Shown: positions 17,486 to 24,967 of the stretch, piece by piece
Numbering within the stretch: position 1 is the first letter of the stretch
Layout of the letters: the number at the start of each line of letters is the position of its first letter
From: Euryarchaeota archaeon Ods02
GTDB lineage: Archaea > Halobacteriota > Halobacteria > Halobacteriales > Halorutilaceae
Direction: 5' to 3'
Assembly: GCA_028751075.1 (NCBI GenBank)
Contig: JAQZDA010000002.1
Location: 102,090 to 166,089 of the forward strand
DNA: 64,000 nt
Notes under the pieces: generated by a model
Database searches by the model: none
The model's input: only the letters and a program-made list of their open reading frames with translations
Told to the model about the DNA's origin: nothing
Position numbers and translations under genes: made by a program

Positions 17486-17884
17486 TTATCCTTCTGCGAC
17501 TGCGGCTTCGACGTCCTCGTACTTGTCCTCGAACTCTTGTATCAGCTGACCCATCTTCGCGTACCAGTCGTTCAGCTTCCTCCTCATGTCCTCAGCTATC
17601 TCCTTAGCGTCGACGGGGTGGTAGACGTGGCAGTATCCACCTTCCTCGTAGTTCAGCTGCGTCTTCTGCACGAACCCAGCTCTCATCAGGCGCTGTATCG
17701 ATCTGTAGGTAGTCGAACGCTCGCGGTCTACCTCCTCCGACACTTCGTCGATGGTTAGAGGCTCCTCCGCCTCAACAAGGACACCGAAACAGTCTCTGTC
17801 GAGCTGTCTAAGGCCGTGGATGCACTCCATGAGTCCCTCACACTCCATGTCCTGCTGAAGGTACTCCGACATCGAATCGGGCAT
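17486..17884 (-). CDS. Winged-HTH transcriptional regulator (sulfur region)
   Basis: 132 residues from ATG 17884. A longer reading from 17983 is basic and unlikely. A winged helix spans about residues 25-85 (LTIDEVSEEVDRERSTTYRSIQRLMRAGFVQKTQ). Cysteines in DMECEGLMECIHGL and DRDCFG near the N-terminus, and CHVYHPVD after the wing, could sense metal or thiol redox state. The C-terminus is a coiled coil for dimerisation. TATA-like CTTTAAGG lies about 28 bases upstream. The short palindrome GTACTGTAGTAC (17888-17899) lies almost at the start and could be autoregulatory. Likely local regulator of the surrounding genes, by position. Confidence 0.8.
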   Translation of the reverse strand: MPDSMSEYLQQDMECEGLMECIHGLRQLDRDCFGVLVEAEEPLTIDEVSEEVDRERSTTYRSIQRLMRAGFVQKTQLNYEEGGYCHVYHPVDAKEIAEDMRRKLNDWYAKMGQLIQEFEDKYEDVEAAVAEG

Positions 17885-18073
17885 GTACTGTAGTACGTGG
17901 TAAGGGACTTTAAGGGTTTTGTATGGAACGCACAAACTACGGTCGCCTCCTTCGCGTAGAGCGAGAGATATACGGGAAAGCAAAAGACGGTGAATTAGAA
18001 CCGCAGCCCCCAGGTTTGCGGTGACACCTCTCTAACGGACTTCTCGACAGAACGGATTATGTCGGATACTGGG

Positions 18074-18523
18074 CTAGGGTCTCTCGCCTATGGACAGCTG
18101 CTTCGACCGCCAGACTCCCTGAAGGTAAGCCCCCATGAACATGCCTGCGACGCCGGCTAACATGGGGTAGTTCCCTATGCCGAGAGAGGCGTACGCGGAG
18201 CCCGGACATATGCCGCTGACTCCCCAGCCTACTCCGAACACCACTCCTCCGACGACGACGCGACGGTCGAACTGTTTCAGCCTTCGACCGTACCCTGAAC
18301 CCGTCAACGGTGCTGTACTTCGTAGCCTGGGCACCGTGAAGAACGTCACCGCCGTTACGGCGGCGGCTCCGAACATCACGAAAAGAAGACCGAGATCCGT
18401 GAGCTGGAGGAACGTCAGCACGACCTCGGGTCGAGCCATGTGGCTGAAGCCGAGTCCGAAGCCGAACAGCAGGCCGCCGACGAAAACCACGGGCATGAAC
18501 GCCGGATGCCGTTCGTCGATCAT
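18074..18523 (-). CDS. YeeE/YedE family membrane protein (second half-transporter)
   Basis: 149 residues from ATG 18523, overlapping the upstream gene's stop by four bases. A longer frame to 18847 runs inside the upstream gene and is spurious. About four TM helices and the conserved cysteine motif GWGVSGICPGSAYAS, which in YeeE/TsuA-type transporters relays thiosulfate or a sulfane sulfur through the membrane. It is the C-terminal half of a transporter split in two genes, as often in haloarchaea and proteobacteria (DUF6691 type). Confidence 0.88.
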   Translation of the reverse strand: MIDERHPAFMPVVFVGGLLFGFGLGFSHMARPEVVLTFLQLTDLGLLFVMFGAAAVTAVTFFTVPRLRSTAPLTGSGYGRRLKQFDRRVVVGGVVFGVGWGVSGICPGSAYASLGIGNYPMLAGVAGMFMGAYLQGVWRSKQLSIGERP

Positions 18524-19014
18524 GGCGTCACCCCCGCGGCCATAACTATCTGAGCGGTTCCGATAGCCACCAGGAGGAAGACCGCGACCCCGACGAACGA
18601 GGTCCTGGAGGCGCTGCCGACGCCGCAGACGCCGTGTCCCGAGGTGCAGCCCTTGCCTATCCGCGTTCCGATGCCGACGAGGACGCCCCCGAAGAACAGC
18701 CTCCATAGCTGCACCTCGGTCGTCCATATCCCACCCTGGTATATGACTGCGTACACGGCTGCACCTAGCACGATACCGAGCGTGAAGACGACTCGCCAGT
18801 CGCGTGAAGCCGTGTACCTCTGGAACCTCGATCCATCGGAAACCCACGAAAGCGTGGACTCGAGGAACGTGCTCGCTCCCGCTGAAATACCGGTTGCGAC
18901 GTAGATGACGGCGACTCCGAGTCCGACGAAGACACCGCCTACCGCGTACCGGTAGATGCCGTGCGGGAACAGCTGTTCGACACCGGCGAGCGCCTGTAAA
19001 GCTGCCTCTATCAT
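18520..19014 (-). CDS. YeeE/YedE family membrane protein (first half-transporter)
   Basis: 164 residues, five or so TM helices, with the family motif GIGTRIGKGCTSGHGVCGV, whose two cysteines are the sulfur-handling residues in YeeE/TsuA. It is the N-terminal half of the split transporter, coupled by a four-base overlap to the gene at 18074-18523. It starts 10 bases after the rhodanese-metallohydrolase gene. The operon rhodanese-MBL, YeeE-1, YeeE-2 is a known sulfur import/oxidation arrangement. Confidence 0.88.
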   Translation of the reverse strand: MIEAALQALAGVEQLFPHGIYRYAVGGVFVGLGVAVIYVATGISAGASTFLESTLSWVSDGSRFQRYTASRDWRVVFTLGIVLGAAVYAVIYQGGIWTTEVQLWRLFFGGVLVGIGTRIGKGCTSGHGVCGVGSASRTSFVGVAVFLLVAIGTAQIVMAAGVTP

Positions 19015-19024
19015 CTAGCTCGTC

Positions 19025-20230
19025 TCAGTCTCCGGCCAGCGACTCCTGGCTGGCTGCGCAGTTGTTCGGCCCGAGCTCCATCTCGAAGGCTTCCTCGTCG
19101 TCGGCGACCTGCTGCCCGAGGTTCGTCGGGATGATGTCCTCGTAGTTCGCGGGACGTGGCGGCATGTCCGAGAGTATCAGGTCGACGAAGTCGTCTTCGT
19201 CCATCGACAGCGCGTCCATCTCGTCGACGAGGTCGCCGATGGTCGCGGTGTAGGTTCCGTCTTCGGTCGGTTCGGCGGCGTCGCTGTAATGCCCTCCTCC
19301 GACGACGATGTCGTGGGGGAGCGTCAGCACCTTGTTCTGCAGCGTCTCGTACAGCTGCTGCGCCGCCTCGGGCGCTCCTTCGTCTCCTTCCTCGAGGTCG
19401 GGGCGTGCGACGCTCTCGACGAAAAGTCCGTCTCCGGTGGCCAGGAAGGCGTCGTCGACGAGGTAGCTGGTCATCCCGGAGGTGTGTCCCGGCGTGTAGA
19501 CGACCTCTATCTCTACTTCACCGACCTCGAGGACATCTCCGTCTTCGACGGTGGTGACGTCGTCGGCGTAGGTCACACCTCTCTGCACGGACTGTTCGGG
19601 TATCACGCCTTCGACACCTCTGTCGGATAGCATGCGGACTCCGGAGACGTGGTCGGCGTGGACGTGAGTGTCTATCGCGTACTTCAGCGAGGCTCCACGG
19701 TCTTCGGCTTCCTCGATGTACCGGTCGGTGAACGCACGGAGTGGGTCGATCACGGCGGCTTCGCCGTCGTCGACGACCATGTAGCCTAGGCAGCCAGTGG
19801 ACGGACGCTGGTACTGGATAACGCTGCCTCCGCCGTCGTAGCCTTCGACCTCCACCGCTTCGTAGTTAGACGCCCATCCGTTCATACCGTCCTTGAGGTG
19901 TCGGACGTCGTATCCTCTGTCGGCGAGCGCGCCTGCGACGTACTCTGATGCACCTCCTTTCGCGCACACTACGGTGAGCTCGCGGTCATCTGGGACCTGT
20001 TTTAGAACGTCATCGGCTATCTCTTCGTCGAGGAACTCGAAGTACGGTACGTTGATGGACTCCACGGAGTCGCCTTCTATCTGCCACTCTTCGAAGTCGT
20101 TCTTCATCCTCGTGTCGAGGATTGTGACCTCTCGGCCGGCGTCTATCTCTTCGAGCAGCGATTCCGCTGATGTCTCTTCGACGTCCGATTCGTACTCGGG
20201 CATGTCGAGGTCTTCTACATCCATGTGCAT
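19025..20230 (-). CDS. Rhodanese-metallo-beta-lactamase fusion (persulfide dioxygenase-like)
   Basis: 401 residues. N-terminal rhodanese domain (about 15-127) with catalytic Cys89 in VVCAKGGASEY. Then a metallo-beta-lactamase-fold domain (about 135-340) with THVHADH at 188-194, TPGHTSG and GDGLFVE, the ligand pattern of ETHE1/CstB-like persulfide dioxygenases. Fused proteins oxidise or transfer sulfane sulfur. The rhodanese-first order is unlike CstB, where it is last. A C-terminal tail of about 60 residues ends in a Cys-containing segment. First gene of the operon with the two YeeE halves. Confidence 0.88.
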   Translation of the reverse strand: MHMDVEDLDMPEYESDVEETSAESLLEEIDAGREVTILDTRMKNDFEEWQIEGDSVESINVPYFEFLDEEIADDVLKQVPDDRELTVVCAKGGASEYVAGALADRGYDVRHLKDGMNGWASNYEAVEVEGYDGGGSVIQYQRPSTGCLGYMVVDDGEAAVIDPLRAFTDRYIEEAEDRGASLKYAIDTHVHADHVSGVRMLSDRGVEGVIPEQSVQRGVTYADDVTTVEDGDVLEVGEVEIEVVYTPGHTSGMTSYLVDDAFLATGDGLFVESVARPDLEEGDEGAPEAAQQLYETLQNKVLTLPHDIVVGGGHYSDAAEPTEDGTYTATIGDLVDEMDALSMDEDDFVDLILSDMPPRPANYEDIIPTNLGQQVADDEEAFEMELGPNNCAASQESLAGD

Positions 20231-20267
20231 ACTATAGTAAGGGATGCAGGGACTTAAGGCTTCTTAT

Positions 20268-20282
20268 GGTATTGCCAATACC
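20268..20282. promoter_or_regulatory. Perfect palindrome upstream of the rhodanese-MBL promoter
   Basis: GGTATTGCCAATACC has 7-bp arms around one central base and is followed by ACACAATAC (20283-20291). It is immediately upstream of a TATA-like CCTTAAG (reverse strand, about 20254-20260) that sits about 25 bases before ATG 20230. A repressor or activator site is inferred, probably for the winged-HTH protein encoded at 17486-17884. Confidence 0.6.
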
Positions 20283-20453
20283 ACACAATACTGCACCTTA
20301 TTCATCGTCTCTCCAACTTCTTTCCTCCAACTTCTTCGCTCTGCCTTCCAATCTCTGCCTTCCGGTATCTCGTATTCAAGAAGCTTTCTTTGGACTATCG
20401 AGACATCCAGGGTGGTTTTGCGTGAAATCTGAGTGGGTCAGAGTCCGGGTTAA

Positions 20454-21461
20454 CTACTCTCGCACGGCTTTCATGGAGGTGTGTAGAACGGCTAGGCTGA
20501 CTACGAAAGCCGAACCTATGATGAGGAGAAAGCTCAGGGTCTCGAGCTCGTCGACTCCGGTGTATCCACCTATCTCTCCCACTCCGACTGCGACGCTGCC
20601 TGCGAGCAGCATCGCTCCGAAGTAGATCTTGATGTCGTCCGCGTTCACGACCTCGGTGGCTGCGGAGCCGACTCGGGCACCGAGCGCGCTGCCGGCCAGC
20701 AGCGGTACCACTATCCCGAGGTCGACTCCACCCTGCTGGGCGTACAGGAAGCTGCCGATGCCGCCGGAGAACACTATCTCGAACAGGTCGGTTCCGACTG
20801 CGACAGGGACGGGTACACCGATCGCGTACATCATCGCCGGCATGCGGATGAACCCTCCACCTACGCCCAGGAACCCTGACAGCACTCCAGTGGCGAAAGC
20901 TATCGCGGAGATCACCCAGACTGATATCCTTATGTCACCTCTCAGGGTGACCATCGGCGGCAGCTCTATGGCGGTGACCTTCTTCGCGAGCTCCGGAGGT
21001 TCGTATTCGTCGAAGTCTTCGCTGTCCTCGGCCTCTGCGTGCAGGTCGGCTCCTCCTTCTTCATCGAGCGCCTCTCGTGTCACGAACAGTCCTATTGTGC
21101 CGAGGAGGAGCACGTATGTGGCTCCTATCACTCCTCCCGCGAGCCCCAGGTCCTCGAGGTAGAAGACGGAGATACGACCCACCTCGATTCCGACGGCGGT
21201 TCCGACGATCATTATTCCGCCGAGCTTGTAGTCAACCTGTCCGAGATCGTGGTGTTTCAAAGTTGCTATCACCGCGGTACCGAACACGAACGCCATCCCG
21301 CTACCTACCGCCACTGGTGCGGGGTAGCCCATGACGAGGAGTGCAGGGGTGACGAGGAAGGAGCCTCCCATGCCGAAGAACCCGAAAAGCACCCCTATCA
21401 TGAGGCCGAAAGCTACGAACACGGTGTACAGCAGCCAGCCGTCGAGAAGCACCTCCGTCAT
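20454..21461 (-). CDS. TauE/SafE family sulfite/sulfonate exporter
   Basis: 335-residue membrane protein with about eight to nine helices in two homologous halves. The repeated signatures are GFFGMGGSFLVTPALLVMG near the N-terminus and GFLGVGGGFIRMPAMMYAIG in the second half, which define the TauE/SafE (DUF81) family that exports sulfite or organosulfonates. A hydrophilic loop of about 45 residues separates the halves (EEGGADLHAEAEDSEDFDEY). It lies 16 bases downstream of a 52-residue DUF7512-like gene, and both face the same way as the YeeE operon. Confidence 0.9.
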   Translation of the reverse strand: MTEVLLDGWLLYTVFVAFGLMIGVLFGFFGMGGSFLVTPALLVMGYPAPVAVGSGMAFVFGTAVIATLKHHDLGQVDYKLGGIMIVGTAVGIEVGRISVFYLEDLGLAGGVIGATYVLLLGTIGLFVTREALDEEGGADLHAEAEDSEDFDEYEPPELAKKVTAIELPPMVTLRGDIRISVWVISAIAFATGVLSGFLGVGGGFIRMPAMMYAIGVPVPVAVGTDLFEIVFSGGIGSFLYAQQGGVDLGIVVPLLAGSALGARVGSAATEVVNADDIKIYFGAMLLAGSVAVGVGEIGGYTGVDELETLSFLLIIGSAFVVSLAVLHTSMKAVRE

Positions 21462-21477
21462 CTGTTATCCTTGGTTC

Positions 21478-21636
21478 TCAGTCATCAGGGTCTATCTTGT
21501 CCATCGCTCTTGCTCCGATGAGCCTCTCTACCACGCCGTACACGATGTACAGCAGTATCGCCTGGATGAGAACCACGAGTATGATGCCTGCTGCACGGAG
21601 CATCTGTCCGAAGTCTACGGGTAGTGCCTCTATCAT
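21478..21636 (-). CDS. Small single-TM protein (DUF7512-like)
   Basis: 52 residues from ATG 21636, ending TGA at 21478. Sequence starts MIEALPVDFGQ and contains one TM helix (about 16-36, IILVVLIQAILLYIVYGVV) followed by a basic then acidic tail. Small proteins of this type stand directly upstream of TauE/SafE exporters in haloarchaea (DUF7512), so it is likely an accessory subunit. The preceding 20-codon ORF overlaps it by one base. Confidence 0.75.
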   Translation of the reverse strand: MIEALPVDFGQMLRAAGIILVVLIQAILLYIVYGVVERLIGARAMDKIDPDD

Positions 21637-21698
21637 CAGGTATCACCGCCATCGAAGTCCCGGCGTCCGGTCTCGGTTTCCGTGGTTCCTGCTTCCAT
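21636..21698 (-). CDS. Possible 20-residue peptide ahead of the TauE operon
   Basis: ATG 21698 opens a 20-codon frame (starts MEAGTTETETG) whose TGA overlaps the next ATG by one base (TGATG). TATA-like GCTATATGT lies 25-30 bases upstream, so this would be the first codon of a leaderless transcript, and translation of the exporter genes would depend on coupling. The peptide is hydrophilic with no cysteines. Its reality rests only on promoter spacing and overlap. Confidence 0.4.
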   Translation of the reverse strand: MEAGTTETETGRRDFDGGDT

Positions 21699-22243
21699 CG
21701 TTATGGTGTACGGCACGCTGCCACATATAGCTTGGGAAAGATGCACAATACCGGCTCGACACTCGCTCGAGAAATCAGTCGAACCTGTGGGTAAAAGCCA
21801 CCGCCTCCGAACCTTCTACAGCTGGTCTCGGCGTACCTGTCCTGAGAGGTCTATATCTACATTTTGGGGGGTCAGAACGTCTCTACACCCTGAGTTACTA
21901 GCGGTGGCTCGGCGTCGATGCTTACCAGTGGTCTGGCTTCACGCTTCTATCATGCGCGTCTATCTTGGGTGTGTCTCGACCTGTGTCGTGCGGCCGTCGA
22001 TCCTGGTATTGGCTGGTCGCCCCAACTACCAACAAACTTATGGGGGCGCGTAGATATATTGTAAAATGCACACAATACACTGGTGCCGGATGCCGGTGGT
22101 GCTGGATGCCGGTGGTGCTGGATGCCGGTGGAGCAAGACGTCGATGTAGCTGGAGGCCGGCTTGAGGTCACGTGAAACCCGCGGAAGGTCGACCGTCGCA
22201 CCATCTTCCAGCACCAGTGAGGGTGCGTGAAAGAATTAAAACA
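21699..22243. other. Divergent regulatory region between the TauE and tusA operons
   Basis: 545 bases without a supported gene. The left part holds the TauE operon promoter and, just upstream of it, GATGCACAATACC (21749-21761). The right part holds the AT-rich block AGATATATTGTAAAAT (about 22050-22065), likely the tusA promoter, directly followed by GCACACAATAC. The presumed tusA leader is then about 170 bases long and contains a 16-bp triplicated repeat. Both promoters carry the same CACAATAC core. Confidence 0.55.
22088..22135. repeat. Three tandem copies of a 16-bp unit in the tusA leader
   Basis: GGATGCCGGTGGTGCT is present at 22088-22103 and 22104-22119, and with three end changes at 22120-22135. 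It lies between the probable tusA promoter and its start codon. Copy number could vary by slippage. Confidence 0.8.
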
Positions 22244-22537
22244 ATGAGCGAGACACAGAGCGGAACACAGGCAGACGCCGACGCAGAACGGAACATTGAA
22301 CCCGACGAAGTGCTCGATGTGAAGGGCGAGAGCTGTCCGATGCCCGTCGTGAAGACCCGGCAGAAGATAGACGATGTAGAGTCGGGCGGGGTCCTGGAGG
22401 TCGTGTCGACGGACTCCGGCAGCATGAGCGACATCAAAGGTTGGGCGTCCTCTACCGACGGTGTAGAGCTCGTAAGCCAGATCGAAGACGAAGACGAGGG
22501 GGTCTACAGACACCTCGTACAGAAGACGGATGACTGA
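22244..22537 (+). CDS. tusA: TusA-family sulfur carrier protein
   Basis: 97 residues from ATG 22244 (MSETQSGTQ). A longer frame to 22172 is less likely. The N-terminal 20 residues are an acidic halophile extension. The TusA signature is DVKGESCPMPVVKTRQKI with persulfide-carrying Cys31 in the CPxP motif. It carries sulfane sulfur between rhodanese-like donors and acceptors. The stop overlaps the start of the DsrE2 gene by eight bases, so the two are coupled and probably interact. Confidence 0.93.
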   Translation: MSETQSGTQADADAERNIEPDEVLDVKGESCPMPVVKTRQKIDDVESGGVLEVVSTDSGSMSDIKGWASSTDGVELVSQIEDEDEGVYRHLVQKTDD

Positions 22538-23084
22538 CGAAGCAGACGTCGAAGAGCTGAGGGAGCGTGTTCAGGGGCTCGAGAGCCAGGTGGAGGTGGC
22601 GGACACCTCCGAAGGGGAGGCCGACAGCAGGTCGATGGTGATCGTGGCGACGCAGGGCAGCCTCGACATGGCGTATCCACCGCTGATACTTGCGTCGACG
22701 GCGGCGGCGTTCGACTGGGACGTCACGGTGTTCCACACGTTCTGGGCCCTCGACATACTCCACGAGGAGAGGTCGAAGAACCTCAAGATGAGCTCGGTCG
22801 GCAACCCTAACATGCCGGTGCCGAACCTCGTCGGAACGCTTCCAGGGATGGACGCCGTCACGTCTAAGATGATGAGGAAGAAGATAGCCGACAACGACAC
22901 CGCCTCCGTCGAGGAGCTGATCGAGACCTCGCTCGACCTCGGCGTCGAGTTCCAGGCGTGTCAGATGACCATCGAGCTGATGGACTACGAAGAAGACGAC
23001 TTCTACGACGGAGTCACCGTAGGCGTCGGGGCCGCCACCGCGCTCGAGGAGATGGCGGACGCCGACATACAGCTTCTCGTCTGA
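22530..23084 (+). CDS. DsrE2-like sulfurtransferase
   Basis: 184 residues. A short coiled coil (about 1-25) precedes the DsrE/F/H-like fold starting at MVIVATQGSLDMAYPPLILA. The membrane-type DsrE2 features are FFHTFWAL-like VFHTFWALDILH, NMPVPN and the likely catalytic Cys144 in EFQACQMTIELM. DsrE2 proteins exchange sulfane sulfur with TusA and rhodaneses, and the overlapping tusA gene supports that role here. Length is typical. Confidence 0.9.
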   Translation: MTDEADVEELRERVQGLESQVEVADTSEGEADSRSMVIVATQGSLDMAYPPLILASTAAAFDWDVTVFHTFWALDILHEERSKNLKMSSVGNPNMPVPNLVGTLPGMDAVTSKMMRKKIADNDTASVEELIETSLDLGVEFQACQMTIELMDYEEDDFYDGVTVGVGAATALEEMADADIQLLV

Positions 23085-23225
23085 GGCTAGGAAATGCTCA
23101 CCGGACGACGGCCGATCCAACAGCACGGCGTTATCACGGTGTGGACAGCGACCTCGAACATCTTGCCGGCCGAAGTTACGTCCCGGCCAGAATCAACTCG
23201 GGGCAGCTTACGTCACGCTGAAACA

Positions 23226-23252
23226 AATGTTCAATAACCATGGACGAACATT
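23226..23252. promoter_or_regulatory. Inverted repeat between dsrE2-like and GNAT genes
   Basis: AATGTTC (23226-23232) and GAACATT (23246-23252) form perfect 7-bp arms with a 13-base spacer, a half-site spacing suited to a dimeric regulator. It lies about 110 bases upstream of the GNAT start. The rest of 23085-23363 holds no gene I can support. Confidence 0.4.
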
Positions 23253-23363
23253 GTACCTCTGGGGGGTCAGTGGGTGTACCGTAACGCGATGTTCTTTCAC
23301 AACATTACATCTTCAACCAAAGCGCCGAAAACACTAAGGCAGTTCAAGTTGTAATCTTTCTCT

Positions 23364-24095
23364 ATGTCGTCAGCTAGACCCGAGTTCAAGACCCCCGACC
23401 GGAAGAGGATATACGAGTACGTCGAGGAGCACGGAGAGGTGTCGTTCGACGACCTCCTGGACTCCGGCATCCTGTCGGAGCCCGAACGGTACCACCAGCT
23501 AGTCGCCGTGATGCGCAGGGACGGCATGCTCGAGCAGGAGGACGGCATGTTGCGGACCGCCGTCGACGCCGGCGTGGAGGAGCACCACGACGTCGACGGA
23601 ACCACGGTGACCGTGCGGCCGGCGCGTCAGGAGGACATAAGCGGTATCGTCGGAGTCATCCGGCAGGTCACGAAGGAGAGACGGTACGTGGTCGCGGAGT
23701 CCGTGGAGCAGCAGCTGAGCGGCGACAGCACCCTTGTCGACACCGACCTCGAGGACCAGAGGTTCTTCGTCGCAGTCGTCGACGACGAGGTCGTCGGCTG
23801 GTGCGGGCTCGAGGTGCCGGAGATGGACAAGCTCAGCCACACCGCGGAGCTCACCCTCGGCGTCCTCGAGGAGTACCGCGGCATGGGCATCGGCGAACAC
23901 CTGATGGACCGCGGCCTGAGTTGGGCGGAGGAACGCGGCCTGCACAAGGTCTACAACAGCGTACCCTCCGTGAACGAGGACGCCATAGAGTTCCTCGAAA
24001 GCCACGGCTGGGAGGTCGAAGCCGTCAGGAGCGAGCACTACCGCATCGGAGGCGAGTTCGTCGACGAGGTGATGATGGAGAAGACCTTCAGCTGA
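23364..24095 (+). CDS. GNAT acetyltransferase with N-terminal winged helix
   Basis: 243 residues. Residues 1-70 (KRIYEYVEEHGEVSFDDLLD, then YHQLVAVMRRDGMLEQED) form a small winged-helix-like domain. Residues about 82-243 are the GNAT fold, with TVRPARQEDISGIVGVI at the start and the acetyl-CoA loop LEEYRGMGIGEHLMDRGLSWAEERG (Q/RxxGxG/A type). The HTH-GNAT fusion is widespread in haloarchaea. The acceptor is unknown. It converges with the Bat-type regulator at 24149. Confidence 0.88.
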   Translation: MSSARPEFKTPDRKRIYEYVEEHGEVSFDDLLDSGILSEPERYHQLVAVMRRDGMLEQEDGMLRTAVDAGVEEHHDVDGTTVTVRPARQEDISGIVGVIRQVTKERRYVVAESVEQQLSGDSTLVDTDLEDQRFFVAVVDDEVVGWCGLEVPEMDKLSHTAELTLGVLEEYRGMGIGEHLMDRGLSWAEERGLHKVYNSVPSVNEDAIEFLESHGWEVEAVRSEHYRIGGEFVDEVMMEKTFS

Positions 24096-24148
24096 AACCG
24101 GTTCGTATTGACTGGGTCGGAAGTGGAGTCCTCCGACCCTCCCCCTGG

Positions 24149-24826
24149 TCATTCGGTGCAGAACGGCTCCAGAAGCTTCGTCTCCGCCGCGGAGACGTGT
24201 TCGGTGAAGGTAGAGGTGGCGATGCCCAGGGAGTCCGCTACCTCTGAAGCGTTCGCCTGCTTCGGGTAGTCGAAGTACCCCATCTCGTACGCGGTCCTCA
24301 CTACCTCCTTCTGTCTACCGGTCAACCTTCCTCCGTGCACGAGAACCATCTCGTCCGATGAACCTCTAGCGGACGCCGTCAGCTGCTCCAGCGACACCTC
24401 TCCTGCGGCGTCCTCCAGAACCTCCTTGATCTCCTTCACCGTCTCGACGTCGGGTGCGTAGAACGACACCTGGAGGCATCCATCCACTGCGTCGACCTCC
24501 GACACCACGCAGTTGAAGCTCTCGATTACCTCGCAGACGCATCCCCTGTCCTTCACCCTCGGTAGCCTGTAGACGCTGCTTTCGGGGAGGTCGAACGCTT
24601 TCTCCATACGGCTGTCTTCGGGTTCGCTGTCTCCCTCTAACCTGAACTCCTCGATGAGCATCTCGTCCCGGCTGGAAGCCGTCGACCTCCGAACGTCCTT
24701 TATCTCTCCGGAGCGCCGGGACTCCTCTGCTATAGGGCAGTTGGGGGCTTCGACCGACATCTCGACATGTACACCGGCTTCGGAGCCGGCTCCTTCGTCC
24801 GTGGTCGTGGCGGAGCGAGTGCTCAT
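24149..24826 (-). CDS. Bat-type HTH-10 transcriptional regulator
   Basis: 225 residues. The C-terminal 55 residues are an HTH_10 (bacterio-opsin activator) domain: LTGRQKEVVRTAYEMGYFDYP, then EVADSLGIATSTFTEHV. The N-terminal half is the family's sensory region with conserved cysteines (NCPIAEES, CVCEVIES, NCVVSEVD) but no PAS or GAF visible. It diverges from the diiron oxidase operon across 141 bases with two TATA boxes, so regulation of that operon is plausible. Confidence 0.85.
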   Translation of the reverse strand: MSTRSATTTDEGAGSEAGVHVEMSVEAPNCPIAEESRRSGEIKDVRRSTASSRDEMLIEEFRLEGDSEPEDSRMEKAFDLPESSVYRLPRVKDRGCVCEVIESFNCVVSEVDAVDGCLQVSFYAPDVETVKEIKEVLEDAAGEVSLEQLTASARGSSDEMVLVHGGRLTGRQKEVVRTAYEMGYFDYPKQANASEVADSLGIATSTFTEHVSAAETKLLEPFCTE

Positions 24827-24879
24827 ATACGTAATCAGGGACGGGGAAGACGAGTGCTCGTCGCCGGCTCTATGGGGTG

Positions 24880-24915
24880 GTATATAAGCGGTGGTTCCGG
24901 GGTTGATATAAAGAC
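24880..24915 (+). promoter_or_regulatory. Two TATA elements before the diiron oxidase gene
   Basis: GGTATATAAGCGG (about 24878-24890) and TTGATATAAAGAC (about 24903-24915) occur in tandem, 55-85 bases before ATG 24968. Either would give a transcript with a leader, unusual in this mostly leaderless genome. Two promoters with different regulation are possible. Confidence 0.5.
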
Positions 24916-24967
24916 GCTAGATATTCGGGGTCGATGCAGATACCCACGCAGGCATTATCACCTCTCG

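Noticed and set aside
18524..18847. N-terminal extension of the second YeeE half
   Set aside because: It lies inside the first YeeE gene in another frame and is Arg-rich. The overlap start at 18523 is natural.
22070..22165. 27-codon frame MHTIHWCRMPV through the 16-bp repeats
   Set aside because: Too close to the AT-rich promoter block, and its content comes from the repeat. No coupling to tusA.
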